A stretch of DNA of 8,500 nucleotides from positions 1 through 8,500 of the forward strand of contig JAHIRU010000050.1 in NCBI GenBank assembly GCA_018818465.1, in the 5' to 3' direction. The translations under genes and the position numbers were made by a program. The notes beneath the pieces are model-generated. The model made no database searches. It was not told where the DNA came from and worked only from the letters and a program-made list of their open reading frames with translations. The stretch comes from Nanobdellota archaeon (GTDB lineage: Archaea > Aenigmatarchaeota > Aenigmatarchaeia > QMZP01). Below are positions 1 through 6,263 of this stretch, piece after piece (position 1 is the stretch's first letter; every line of letters starts with the position of its first letter).

Positions 1-521
1 AAAGAAAATCCTGAAGGATACAAATGGAAGAATCTCATTGCAAGATCCTTCTTGAAAATCCTCAAACCCGAATTAAGATCAGGTATGTTTGTACCTGCTA
101 TATAATTTGCGAATTTTGATAAAATATATTTTGCTGGACGCCTCGAAACAGGTATTGATACGTTATCGCCTGTTCTTGCACCAACAACCATATCATAATG
201 CTCTAGATGAGGCAAAAGATCTGGAATAGCGCTTTCAGGATAAGTTCCGTCAGCGTCTGTAATCATTATCCAATCGCCTTTAGCGTTCTTTATCCCTGTC
301 TTGAGTGCAGCACCGTAGCCTTTGTTATGAGGATGATTTAATTTATGAACAAAACTTATTTTTTCCAATATTTCAGCGGTTTTGTCTTTGGAACCGTCGT
401 TAACAACTATGATTTCATATTTCTGTTTTGTAGAATCCATTGTTTTCTTTAATCTGTTCATCACTTCTTCTATTGCTTGCTCTTCATTGTAAGCAGGAAT
501 AACAACACTTATCATAGTCAT
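1..521 (-). CDS. Family 2 glycosyltransferase (DPM1/GtrB-like), 3' end outside the window
   Basis: The first 173 codons of a GT-A fold glycosyltransferase are present; the C-terminus lies beyond base 1. It probably transfers a sugar from a nucleotide donor to a polyprenyl phosphate at the inner membrane face, the role of dolichol-phosphate-mannose synthase relatives. Visible motifs are the N-terminal ISVVIPAYNEE strand and turn, VVNDGSKDKT in the nucleotide-binding region, the DXD-type metal site in MITDADGTYPE, and a downstream RRPAKYILSKFANY segment followed by DLNSGLRIFKK, which is typical of the DPM1/GtrB subgroup. Any C-terminal membrane helices would be out of view. Two in-frame ATGs lie at 521 and 515. 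I prefer 521 because a TATA box sits 28 bases upstream and there is no Shine-Dalgarno site, as in a leaderless transcript. The gene follows the radical SAM gene on the same strand but seems to have its own promoter. The family is firm; donor and acceptor are unknown. Confidence 0.9.
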   Translation of the reverse strand, partial: MTMISVVIPAYNEEQAIEEVMNRLKKTMDSTKQKYEIIVVNDGSKDKTAEILEKISFVHKLNHPHNKGYGAALKTGIKNAKGDWIMITDADGTYPESAIPDLLPHLEHYDMVVGARTGDNVSIPVSRRPAKYILSKFANYIAGTNIPDLNSGLRIFKKDLAMRFFHLYPSGFS

Positions 522-544
522 ATAGAGAATATGATTCAGGTTTT

Positions 545-553
545 TATATTTAA
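545..553 (-). promoter_or_regulatory. Archaeal TATA box for the glycosyltransferase gene
   Basis: On the minus strand this reads TTAAATATA, preceded by an AAGC that could serve as a weak TFB-recognition element. Its centre is about 28 bases from the ATG at 521, so transcription should start at or next to the start codon. No ribosome binding site lies between. Inferred from spacing and consensus only. Confidence 0.6.
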
Positions 554-557
554 GCTT

Positions 558-573
558 TGCTCAAAGGTGAGCA
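558..573. repeat. Perfect 6-bp hairpin between radical SAM gene and glycosyltransferase gene
   Basis: TGCTCA and TGAGCA form a perfect inverted repeat around the loop AAGG. It lies 20 bases past the stop codon of the radical SAM gene and directly upstream of the glycosyltransferase TATA box. It could mark the 3' end of the upstream message or be an operator. No T-run follows on the minus strand, so it is not a standard intrinsic terminator. Confidence 0.4.
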
Positions 574-592
574 TGACCCAATTAATATTTCG

Positions 593-1990
593 TTACACAT
601 TCTGTATTACCTCAAGGCCCGCATTAACCAGATCTTTAAGCTGCTTAAAATTTTTAATGCTTGCAAGCTTCTTTATAACATATTCTGGCCTCAAATAAAA
701 CTCCCTATAGGCACGCTTCAAAAGGATTTGCTGTTGCTTTTTTGTCAGGTCAGGATATTCTAGGCACGCAGACAAAGCTACAATTCCAACATAATTGTCC
801 ATTCCTTGCATGTACCATTGCGGGTCTGCAAGCGTTTTGTTTTTCAATCCCAAATCATAAAGTTCAGTTCCTGGATATGCTTCTGTTATCTGGAATGCAA
901 CAAGATCCGGGTCAAGCTTTTTTGAAAAGTTTATGGTTTTTTTTACTCTTTCAAGGTTGTCGCCAGGATTGCCTATCATGAAGAAACCGTAAGTTTTCAA
1001 ATTAACTTTTTTAGCCATCTTGAAAGCTTTTGCAACTTGATCCAATGTTATTTGTTTGTTGATGTTGTTCAGCACTGTTTGAGAACCAGATTCGACGCCA
1101 AACGAGATCATCATGCAACCAGCTTTTTTTATTTTTTTCAAAACATCAATATCTATGTTGTCTACACGGCTGCTGCAATTCCATTTTATCTTCAACTTCC
1201 GCTTCATCAGTTCATCACAGACTGCATGCGTCCATTCTTTGTCCAAAATGAAAGAGCTGTCCTTTATTGCAACATGCTTGACATTAAGTTTTTTTATATT
1301 GTACTCTATTTCATCAACAATGTTTTTTGGAGAGCGTTTTCTTAACAATCTTCCATGAGTTCTATGCGCATCACAAAAACTGCAATTGAAAGGGCACCCG
1401 CGGCTGGCTATAATCGGCATCATAGGGTAATTCTCAACATATGGTGATTTGTAAGCGTAGATGTCAACCAAACTAAAATCAGGGAAAGGCAATTCATCCA
1501 AATCCTTTATCGGTTCTCTTCTGTCATTAATTTTTACTTTACCTTTCTCCCTGTAAATAAGATTTTTAACCTTGGAATAATCCTTTTTGAGATTTTTTAC
1601 CAGGTCTAAAAACGCATACTCGCCTTCACCTACCAGAAGAAAATCCACATCATCTGAGAATTTGAATACCTCTGAACCGACTGAATTTATATGCGAACCG
1701 CCTAAACAAATTTTAATGTCTTTATTTTTTTCCTTGACCATTTTGCAAATTTTAAGCGTATTTACTATTTGAGGCGTCATTATTCCCATTCCTACTACAT
1801 CAGGATTCTTGTCAACAATATAATCAGCAACCTTTTCCAGCGACCAGTCCTTTGTGTTGCAGTCAACAACCTCAGAATGGTAACTGTTTTTCTTTAGCAC
1901 TGCAGCTATGTACAATATTCCTAGAGGTGGCAATGTGAACTTCTGTCTCTTTCCAACCACGAACGGAGGATTCAAAAGCAGTATGCGCAT
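593..1990 (-). CDS. B12-binding-domain radical SAM protein
   Basis: This is a 465-residue protein of the cobalamin-binding radical SAM superfamily (BchE/P-methylase-like). Residues 1-140 form a Rossmann-like B12-binding domain, starting MRILLLNPP and including a GGSH turn at 97-100. The radical SAM barrel follows, with the 4Fe-4S motif CPFNCSFC (Cys199, Cys203, Cys206) and the SAM-contact segment FGVESGSQ near 297-304. About 90 C-terminal residues are typical of the class. The classical base-off motif DxHxxG is not obvious: the expected region reads VVDCNTKDW, so cobalamin may bind base-on or not at all. Such enzymes methylate or rearrange unreactive carbons, and in glycan clusters they often modify a sugar or lipid; that role is inference. 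The ATG at 1990 follows AGGTGG with a four-base spacer, a credible ribosome binding site. It diverges from the dehydrogenase gene and precedes the glycosyltransferase gene by 71 bases. The substrate is unknown. Confidence 0.9.
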   Translation of the reverse strand: MRILLLNPPFVVGKRQKFTLPPLGILYIAAVLKKNSYHSEVVDCNTKDWSLEKVADYIVDKNPDVVGMGIMTPQIVNTLKICKMVKEKNKDIKICLGGSHINSVGSEVFKFSDDVDFLLVGEGEYAFLDLVKNLKKDYSKVKNLIYREKGKVKINDRREPIKDLDELPFPDFSLVDIYAYKSPYVENYPMMPIIASRGCPFNCSFCDAHRTHGRLLRKRSPKNIVDEIEYNIKKLNVKHVAIKDSSFILDKEWTHAVCDELMKRKLKIKWNCSSRVDNIDIDVLKKIKKAGCMMISFGVESGSQTVLNNINKQITLDQVAKAFKMAKKVNLKTYGFFMIGNPGDNLERVKKTINFSKKLDPDLVAFQITEAYPGTELYDLGLKNKTLADPQWYMQGMDNYVGIVALSACLEYPDLTKKQQQILLKRAYREFYLRPEYVIKKLASIKNFKQLKDLVNAGLEVIQNV

Positions 1991-2000
1991 ATAACCACCT

Positions 2001-2039
2001 ATAAGCTTAGATTTATTAATAAATATTTTAAAAGCTTAT
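2001..2039. promoter_or_regulatory. Divergent promoter region with nested inverted repeats
   Basis: The arms ATAAGCTT (2001-2008) and AAGCTTAT (2032-2039) are a perfect 8-bp inverted repeat whose centres are 31 bp apart, close to three helical turns. Between them lie the perfect 14-bp palindrome ATTTATTAATAAAT (2011-2024) and the palindrome AAATATTT (2021-2028). On the minus strand TTTTAAAATATTTA is a likely TATA box, predicting a start near 2002 and a short leader carrying the AGGTGG site of the radical SAM gene. The outer arms could be an operator bracketing that promoter. Symmetry and spacing are seen directly; the regulatory role is inferred. Confidence 0.5.
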
Positions 2040-2100
2040 CCTTTATTAAATAAGCAGTTGACGACTTGCGTTGGCTATTGTGGTCGTTTTTGAAACAATT

Positions 2101-2110
2101 AATAAATATA
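2101..2110 (+). promoter_or_regulatory. Archaeal TATA box for the dehydrogenase gene
   Basis: AATAAATATA is centred about 26 bases before the ATG at 2133, so the predicted transcription start coincides with the start codon. No Shine-Dalgarno site lies in between, as expected for a leaderless message. The downstream toroid-protein gene probably shares this promoter. Confidence 0.6.
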
Positions 2111-2132
2111 AACAACAAATCAAGATATTACT

Positions 2133-3449
2133 ATGTTCAGTTTATGCGAAAAGACGGAGAAGAAAGAAGCCACCATATCTATCATAGGTCTAGGCTATGT
2201 TGGTTTACCGCTTGCTTTAGCGTTCTCAAAAGCAGGCTTTCAAGTCACTGGTTTTGATACAGACGAAGAGAAAGTGAGGCAGCTGAACAGTGGAAATGAT
2301 GCCAATGGGCAGAGTGACAGCCAGGAGATAAAAAATGCTTTGGCAAAGACACTGCAGATAACATCATATCCAAATAAAATATCAACAAATTTTGTCATCA
2401 TCTGCGTTCCAACACCTGTTGACGAGAAAAACAAGCCATACCTGAAGCCGATAGAATCTGCCTCGGAAATTGTCGGCAAAAACCTGAAAAAAGGCTCTAT
2501 TGTAATTTTAGAGTCAACAGTTTATCCTGGCATCACAGAAGAAGTAATGAAGCCGATATTAGAAAGCGGATCTGGTTTGAAATGCGGAACAGAATTTAGC
2601 ATTGCATACTCTCCTGAAAGGATAAATCCTGGGGACACGCAGCACAAGCTGGAAAATGTACCAAAGATTGTCGGGGGCTATGACCACAAAACCACTGAAA
2701 CAGTTTCAAAGCTGTATGAAAGCATAATCAAGGCAGGCGTATACAAAGTGAGCAGCATAAGAACAGCTGAGGCTGTTAAGGTTGTTGAAAACACACAGAG
2801 ATTTGTAAACATATCGCTTATAAATGAACTGGCTGTTATTTTTGACAGGATGGGAATAAACACGCTTGAAGTCATAGAAGCTGCAAAAACTAAGTGGAAC
2901 TTCCATCACTATTACCCAAACGCTGGCGTAGGCGGCCATTGCATCTCTGTTGATCCATATTACCTGATACACAAATCAGAGGAGTTTGGCTACAAACCAA
3001 AGATAATTTCATCATCAATGGAGATAAACGAGTTCATGCCAAAGCATGTAGCAAATGCGGTTCTAAAACACCTTGACAAGACAAAGTCAATTCAGAAAAA
3101 AATACTGCTTTTAGGCCTGACCTATAAAGAAAATGTTTCAGACATAAGAAACACTTCTGCAGAAAAGATAGCAAAGGAGTTTGCAAAAACCGGCATAAAA
3201 GTTTATGGCTATGACTCGTTCCTGACCGGTGAAACAATAAAGAAGATGGGAATAATTCCTGTCGCATCATTGGATGAAATGAATAATATTGACTGTTTCC
3301 TATTCCTTGTTGCGCATGACAGACTAAAGAATATTCCAATTAAAGACTTTAAGAGGATGTCATCCAAGAATGCGCTCATGTTTGACATCAAAGGAATCTT
3401 GAACAAAGATTTGGTAAAATCGTTTGGACTGGAATACAAATCACTGTGA
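2133..3449 (+). CDS. UDP-N-acetylhexosamine-type nucleotide-sugar 6-dehydrogenase
   Basis: This 438-residue member of the UDP-glucose/GDP-mannose dehydrogenase family should oxidise C6 of a UDP-sugar to the uronic acid in the cytoplasm, using two NAD+. Visible parts are the NAD-binding glycine motif GLGYVGLPLA (19-28), VPTPVDEK (92-99), ESTVYPG (127-133), SPERINPGD (160-168), the central-helix Lys216 and Asn220 in KVVENTQR, the catalytic Cys270 in GVGGHCISVDPYYL, and the C-terminal domain marker GLTYKENVSDIRN (328-340). Length is normal. The TKWNF segment before the cysteine loop resembles the TviB/WbpO/WecC side of the family (UDP-GlcNAc, UDP-GalNAc or UDP-ManNAc) rather than UDP-glucose dehydrogenases; exact substrate is not settled by sequence. 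The start at 2133 fits the TATA spacing. It is followed after seven bases by the next gene, so both are probably cotranscribed. All eight arginines are AGA or AGG. Confidence 0.92.
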   Translation: MFSLCEKTEKKEATISIIGLGYVGLPLALAFSKAGFQVTGFDTDEEKVRQLNSGNDANGQSDSQEIKNALAKTLQITSYPNKISTNFVIICVPTPVDEKNKPYLKPIESASEIVGKNLKKGSIVILESTVYPGITEEVMKPILESGSGLKCGTEFSIAYSPERINPGDTQHKLENVPKIVGGYDHKTTETVSKLYESIIKAGVYKVSSIRTAEAVKVVENTQRFVNISLINELAVIFDRMGINTLEVIEAAKTKWNFHHYYPNAGVGGHCISVDPYYLIHKSEEFGYKPKIISSSMEINEFMPKHVANAVLKHLDKTKSIQKKILLLGLTYKENVSDIRNTSAEKIAKEFAKTGIKVYGYDSFLTGETIKKMGIIPVASLDEMNNIDCFLFLVAHDRLKNIPIKDFKRMSSKNALMFDIKGILNKDLVKSFGLEYKSL

Positions 3450-3456
3450 GGCACTA

Positions 3457-4830
3457 ATGAAAACGCAATTTAATCCTTTGGAGTTTGCACCAAGGCTTCT
3501 TACTCTTATCGACAGGAATCCACATTCTCCAACGCATGGCTGTTGCGACAGGCAATACTGGCATTACAAGACTACTGACTTTCCTAATGCAAGACTGCAG
3601 GAGATGGCGCTGTCATTGGCATTGATCTACAAAAACGCCCCAAAAGGAAGCATCTACAAAAATGACAAGATGCTAAAGGTCATAGAATCCATCTTAAACT
3701 TCTGGGTCAAAATACAGCACAAAAGCGGCAGCTTCAGCGAGGCCCTGTCAAACGAAAACAGTTTCGTTGCAGCATCCTTTTCATCCAACGCTGTTATCGA
3801 GACATTGAAGATCCTGGGAACAAAACCAGAAAGGGTTATAGCAGCGCTTGAAAAATCAGCAGGCTGGCTCGCCGAACACGACGATCTTATGGTTTGCAAT
3901 CATCAGGCCGGTGCTGTACCGTTCCTTTACAGTTTGTATGAATTAACAGGAAAAGATATCTACAGGAGAATAGCCAAGGACAAATTGAACAAGCTTCTTA
4001 AGATACAGTCCAAAGAGGGGTGGTTCCCTGAATATAATGGTCCTGATGCTGGCTACCTGTCATTGACAGTCAGCTTCCTTTCAAGCTACTATGAAATGAG
4101 CAAAGACACTGATGTTGCCGAACCAATAAAGCAGGCAATGGATTACCTGAGTCATTTTGTCTATCCGGATGGAACCTTTGGTGGTGAGGTCTTTTCAAGA
4201 AACTCGGAAATTTTTTTCAGCGCCGGACAGGATGCAAAACACATGGATGATATGTATCTCATATGGCTTACATCATTGCAGAAAAAACTTAACATCAACC
4301 AAAAAACCAATTTCGAAAGATATTTTGACGAGTCCGGAATATTTGTCCATTCAGGCAAAAACCTTTACGTTATCTGCAACTTCAAGAAGGGCGGCACAAT
4401 CAAGGTCTTCAAGAACAGCAGGATTGCGTACCAGGACTGCGGACTCGTAGCAAAGCATGGAAACTACATTCTTACAAACTGCTTCTATGGCGGCTACGAC
4501 ACAGAGTTTGCCAACAGGATAGCAAAAATATCCGGCTGCATGTATAAGGCGAAACCCATGAGGCTCTCTCCAATTACAAATTCTGCAATAAAAATCATGT
4601 CAGCATTTGGCATGTCCGACTTGGTTGTGCGGATGGCAAAGAGGAAGCTCATTACAGGCGCAAAGAAAACCAATATCAGATTCGAACGGACAATAGATTT
4701 CACAGACATTGACAATATTGAGATAAAGGATAAAATCTTAGGCGGAGACAACATAGAGTTTGAAAAGGCAAAGAGGGCTCCGTTTACCCATACAGCAAGC
4801 TCCAATTTTTTCAGAGAATCTGATTTTTAA
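3457..4830 (+). CDS. Unrecognised alpha/alpha-toroid plus beta-domain protein, probably glycan-related
   Basis: I do not recognise a named family. The 457-residue soluble protein has no signal peptide or membrane segment. Residues 1-280 are helical and punctuated by loops rich in aromatic and acidic residues, suggesting an alpha/alpha toroid like those of heparinases, polysaccharide lyases and unsaturated glucuronyl hydrolases. Distinctive loops are HGCCDRQYWHYKT (27-39), NHQAGAV (148-154), GWFPEYNGPDAGY (188-200) and GTFGGEVFSRNSE (239-251). From about 290 to 450 the pattern is beta-rich (GIFVHSGKNLYVICNF, GGTIKVFK), like a C-terminal beta-sandwich of a lyase. It begins seven bases after the dehydrogenase stop, behind GTGAGG, which supports the ATG at 3457 rather than the one at 3424 inside the dehydrogenase gene. 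Being paired with an enzyme that makes uronic acid sugars, it may bind, epimerise or cleave a uronic-acid glycan; this is inference. Of 18 arginines, 16 are AGA or AGG. Confidence 0.75.
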   Translation: MKTQFNPLEFAPRLLTLIDRNPHSPTHGCCDRQYWHYKTTDFPNARLQEMALSLALIYKNAPKGSIYKNDKMLKVIESILNFWVKIQHKSGSFSEALSNENSFVAASFSSNAVIETLKILGTKPERVIAALEKSAGWLAEHDDLMVCNHQAGAVPFLYSLYELTGKDIYRRIAKDKLNKLLKIQSKEGWFPEYNGPDAGYLSLTVSFLSSYYEMSKDTDVAEPIKQAMDYLSHFVYPDGTFGGEVFSRNSEIFFSAGQDAKHMDDMYLIWLTSLQKKLNINQKTNFERYFDESGIFVHSGKNLYVICNFKKGGTIKVFKNSRIAYQDCGLVAKHGNYILTNCFYGGYDTEFANRIAKISGCMYKAKPMRLSPITNSAIKIMSAFGMSDLVVRMAKRKLITGAKKTNIRFERTIDFTDIDNIEIKDKILGGDNIEFEKAKRAPFTHTASSNFFRESDF

Positions 4831-4879
4831 TCTCGTTGAAATCTTTATAACATAGCACTAACATGGATTTATGGGAAGG

Positions 4880-4887
4880 TTTTTATT
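4880..4887 (+). promoter_or_regulatory. TATA-like box for the small beta-protein gene
   Basis: TTTTTATT preceded by GGGAAGG is centred about 25 bases before the ATG at 4909, which again predicts a leaderless start. There is no Shine-Dalgarno site. A second TATA-like sequence (CTTTATAA, 4843-4850) lies further upstream and would place a start near 4873. Confidence 0.45.
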
Positions 4888-4908
4888 TGTTAGTTCCTAG
4901 AAAAGAAT

Positions 4909-5427
4909 ATGGAAACTATTGAAAGTCTTGAAAAGCCTGATTATGCAGGATTATTTTATTTGATACCAGGAAATGATGAAATGACTGCGGCTTCATTGTT
5001 TGTTATGTATGTTGATGAAAGATTACAAATTGATAATGAGTCTGATGAAATAAAAGGAAGAATAGTGGATGGTTATGGTAATGCAACTTTTAAAGGAAGA
5101 ATAAATCAAAAAGAAATTCAGTTCACGAAGAGATATGATGATGAAACTATAAAGAAATTTGATAGTTCATTCTTTGATGTTGATTATAAAGGGAAAATAG
5201 TCAATGATGAAAAATATATGGGAACATGGTTTTTGAAAAAGGGGTATCCAAATCCAACATTAAATGATTTTCTATTGCGTATAATTGAAGATTCTAATTG
5301 GGATGAGGAATGTTTTGTAGAAGTACTGAATTATGCAAGACATATAATCGAAATAGTAGAGAATGAAACTGGAGAAAGAATAGAAAGGTTCAGAAGTGAA
5401 TCAAGATCAAATCCACTTTTGAATTAA
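4909..5427 (+). CDS. Hypothetical small beta-rich (lipocalin/avidin-like) protein
   Basis: This is a 172-residue acidic, cytoplasmic-looking protein with no signal peptide or membrane helix. No family is recognised by name. Its middle has the repeated strand grammar of a small up-and-down beta-barrel: IKGRIVDGYGNATFKGRI (49-65), then EIQFTKRYDD (69-78), then YKGKIVNDEKYMGTWF (93-108). Alternating 'xGxI' and 'GxW' strands of this kind occur in lipocalin or avidin-like domains that bind small ligands. The tail (116-172) is mostly charged helix. The ATG at 4909 has no Shine-Dalgarno site but lies about 25 bases from a TATA-like box, so leaderless translation is likely. Nine of ten arginines are AGA or AGG, like the glycan genes. 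It has its own promoter and a 78-base gap from the preceding gene, so a functional link to glycan synthesis is not shown. Confidence 0.7.
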   Translation: METIESLEKPDYAGLFYLIPGNDEMTAASLFVMYVDERLQIDNESDEIKGRIVDGYGNATFKGRINQKEIQFTKRYDDETIKKFDSSFFDVDYKGKIVNDEKYMGTWFLKKGYPNPTLNDFLLRIIEDSNWDEECFVEVLNYARHIIEIVENETGERIERFRSESRSNPLLN

Positions 5428-5645
5428 TCACTTCTCCCTAACCCTATTCCAACAGCGAGCTCTCAACCGATAGCAAGAGAAAGCTTTTTATACCGATATA
5501 GTAACAATTACATATCATAACAGTTATCATGTTAATCAATTTACTTAAAATTTTCCATAAAGTCGATATGGACAATTGCTAGCGAATATGAGCTGGTATG
5601 TGAGTTGTTTTAGATAAAACTATTTCTTAAGAAAGGATGAAAATA
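5428..5645. other. Gene-poor junction between archaeal-like and bacterial-like DNA
   Basis: This 218-base stretch separates two blocks of different codon use and different translation signals. It holds an archaeal-looking TATA box (5484-5492), an imperfect inverted repeat ATAAC-A-GTTAT (5516-5526 region) and only a 17-codon ORF (5529-5582). Beyond about 5583 I see no clear bacterial promoter; possible -35/-10 pairs have poor spacing. No direct repeats, tRNA end or integrase site could be recognised by eye. It may be an integration boundary or an assembly join. Confidence 0.4.
5484..5492 (+). promoter_or_regulatory. Orphan archaeal-type TATA box
   Basis: CTTTTTATA preceded by GAAAG matches the BRE-plus-TATA pattern better than the other promoters here. 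Predicted transcription start is near 5515, 14 bases before an ATG at 5529, but that frame stops at 5582. An alternative reading is the tail of a terminator for the 4909 gene, because AGCTCTC (about 5458) can pair imperfectly with GAGAAAGCT before the T-run. Confidence 0.4.
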
Positions 5646-5930
5646 ATGAAACGTTTAGTGCTGTTTATAGTTTTTCTTTCTCCTCTGCTTTTTCTATCCG
5701 GGTGCTCTTTTTATGATATACCAAATCCCTGGTTTATGATAATAATTATCATACGGAATCTTTTTTTAATAGCGTTGGCAACGGTATTAGTGAATCTTTT
5801 TGCGTATTATGTTCTAGGTGTGCGAGAACCACCACCACCCCGTCATGGTGGGATTTCGAAAGTGCAGAAACCAGAACCACCTGAAGATTATTTTGATCAA
5901 GGAGAACCACCGTGGACGTCTGAAATTTAA
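5646..5930 (+). CDS. Small lipoprotein with membrane helix and proline-rich tail
   Basis: This is a 94-residue protein of unrecognised family. Residues 1-20 are a lipoprotein signal: MKRLVLF, a hydrophobic core, then the lipobox LSGC with Cys20 as the lipidation site. A second long hydrophobic stretch, about 29-58 (FMIIIIIRNLFLIALATVLV and onward), should span the membrane. The tail (60-94) is hydrophilic and proline-rich, with EPPPP at 61-65, which would need EF-P or IF5A help during translation. GAAAGG at 5631-5636 lies nine bases before the ATG at 5646; the ATG at 5637 overlaps that site and is less likely, though it would only add three residues. All four arginines are CGN, unlike the genes to the left. 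It is the first gene of a tightly spaced set with strong ribosome binding sites. A spanin-like role was considered but the helix position does not fit. Confidence 0.7.
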   Translation: MKRLVLFIVFLSPLLFLSGCSFYDIPNPWFMIIIIIRNLFLIALATVLVNLFAYYVLGVREPPPPRHGGISKVQKPEPPEDYFDQGEPPWTSEI

Positions 5931-5948
5931 GGAAAGGAGGTGTTCTAA

Positions 5949-6239
5949 ATGAAAACTATAGGTACTGTTTGGTTTTTAATTCTAATACTCTTCAAGTACA
6001 CTCTCATAGGAATAGGGATATATGTAGCAATGTTTGTTTTTGGTGCAGGACTCAATCTTTTTCTTGGATTGTTTGGCGTCGGTGCAAGCATGGAAGAAAT
6101 TGTAGAAGGATTTAATTTCTGGTTCTCGTGGGAGGGTGTAAAACGTTTCCTAGTTTTTATTGTTTTTGTGTGCATTTTAATAGGTGGCGGATCATCTATT
6201 TCTCAAGATCCTGGAGCAGATAACACGGGAGGATGCTAA
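5949..6239 (+). CDS. Small multi-spanning membrane protein
   Basis: This is a 96-residue protein of unknown family, almost wholly membrane-embedded. Hydrophobic segments cover about 5-20, 19-45 and 66-80, so two or three helices are expected. The stretch between (46-64, ASMEEIVEGFNFWFSWEG) is acidic and aromatic and may be an amphipathic loop. The C-terminus is a short polar tail ending in Gly-Gly-Cys. Start choice is secure: AAAGGAGGTG (5933-5942) ends six bases before the ATG, one of the strongest Shine-Dalgarno sites in the window. It follows the lipoprotein gene by 18 bases, suggesting cotranslation and perhaps a shared envelope complex. A rho-independent terminator overlaps its stop codon, so it should be the last gene of a two-gene transcript unless there is readthrough. 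Confidence 0.7.
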   Translation: MKTIGTVWFLILILFKYTLIGIGIYVAMFVFGAGLNLFLGLFGVGASMEEIVEGFNFWFSWEGVKRFLVFIVFVCILIGGGSSISQDPGADNTGGC

Positions 6240-6263
6240 ACATCGCTTTATGCGGTGTTTTTT
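6238..6263 (+). terminator. Rho-independent terminator
   Basis: AAACATCGC (6238-6246) pairs with GCGGTGTTT (6252-6260) over nine base pairs, one of them G-U, around the loop TTTAT. The T-run continues to 6263 (six Ts). This is the classical bacterial hairpin plus U-tract, overlapping the TAA of the preceding gene. Its 3' arm contains the GTG that would otherwise begin the next reading frame. Confidence 0.75.

Noticed and set aside
2059..2095. Terminator-like hairpin (ACGAC/GTCGT followed by Ts) upstream of the dehydrogenase
   Set aside because: Only five pairs around a loop of about 20 bases, and no gene ends just before it on that strand.
2066..2257. 63-residue open frame ahead of and overlapping the dehydrogenase gene
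   Set aside because: It overlaps the well-supported dehydrogenase in another frame, has no ribosome binding site and covers the promoter.
3424..3456. Earlier ATG for the toroid-like protein inside the dehydrogenase gene
   Set aside because: It would overlap 26 bases of coding sequence with no ribosome binding site, while the ATG at 3457 has GTGAGG just upstream.
4864..4923. 19-codon ORF before the lipocalin-like gene
   Set aside because: No promoter spacing or ribosome binding site supports it; it overlaps the TATA box and the start of the real gene.
5646..5930. Unimolecular or Rz1-like phage spanin
   Set aside because: Lipobox and proline-rich tail fit loosely, but the second membrane helix follows directly after the lipid cysteine instead of at the C-terminus, so a periplasm-spanning topology is not possible.
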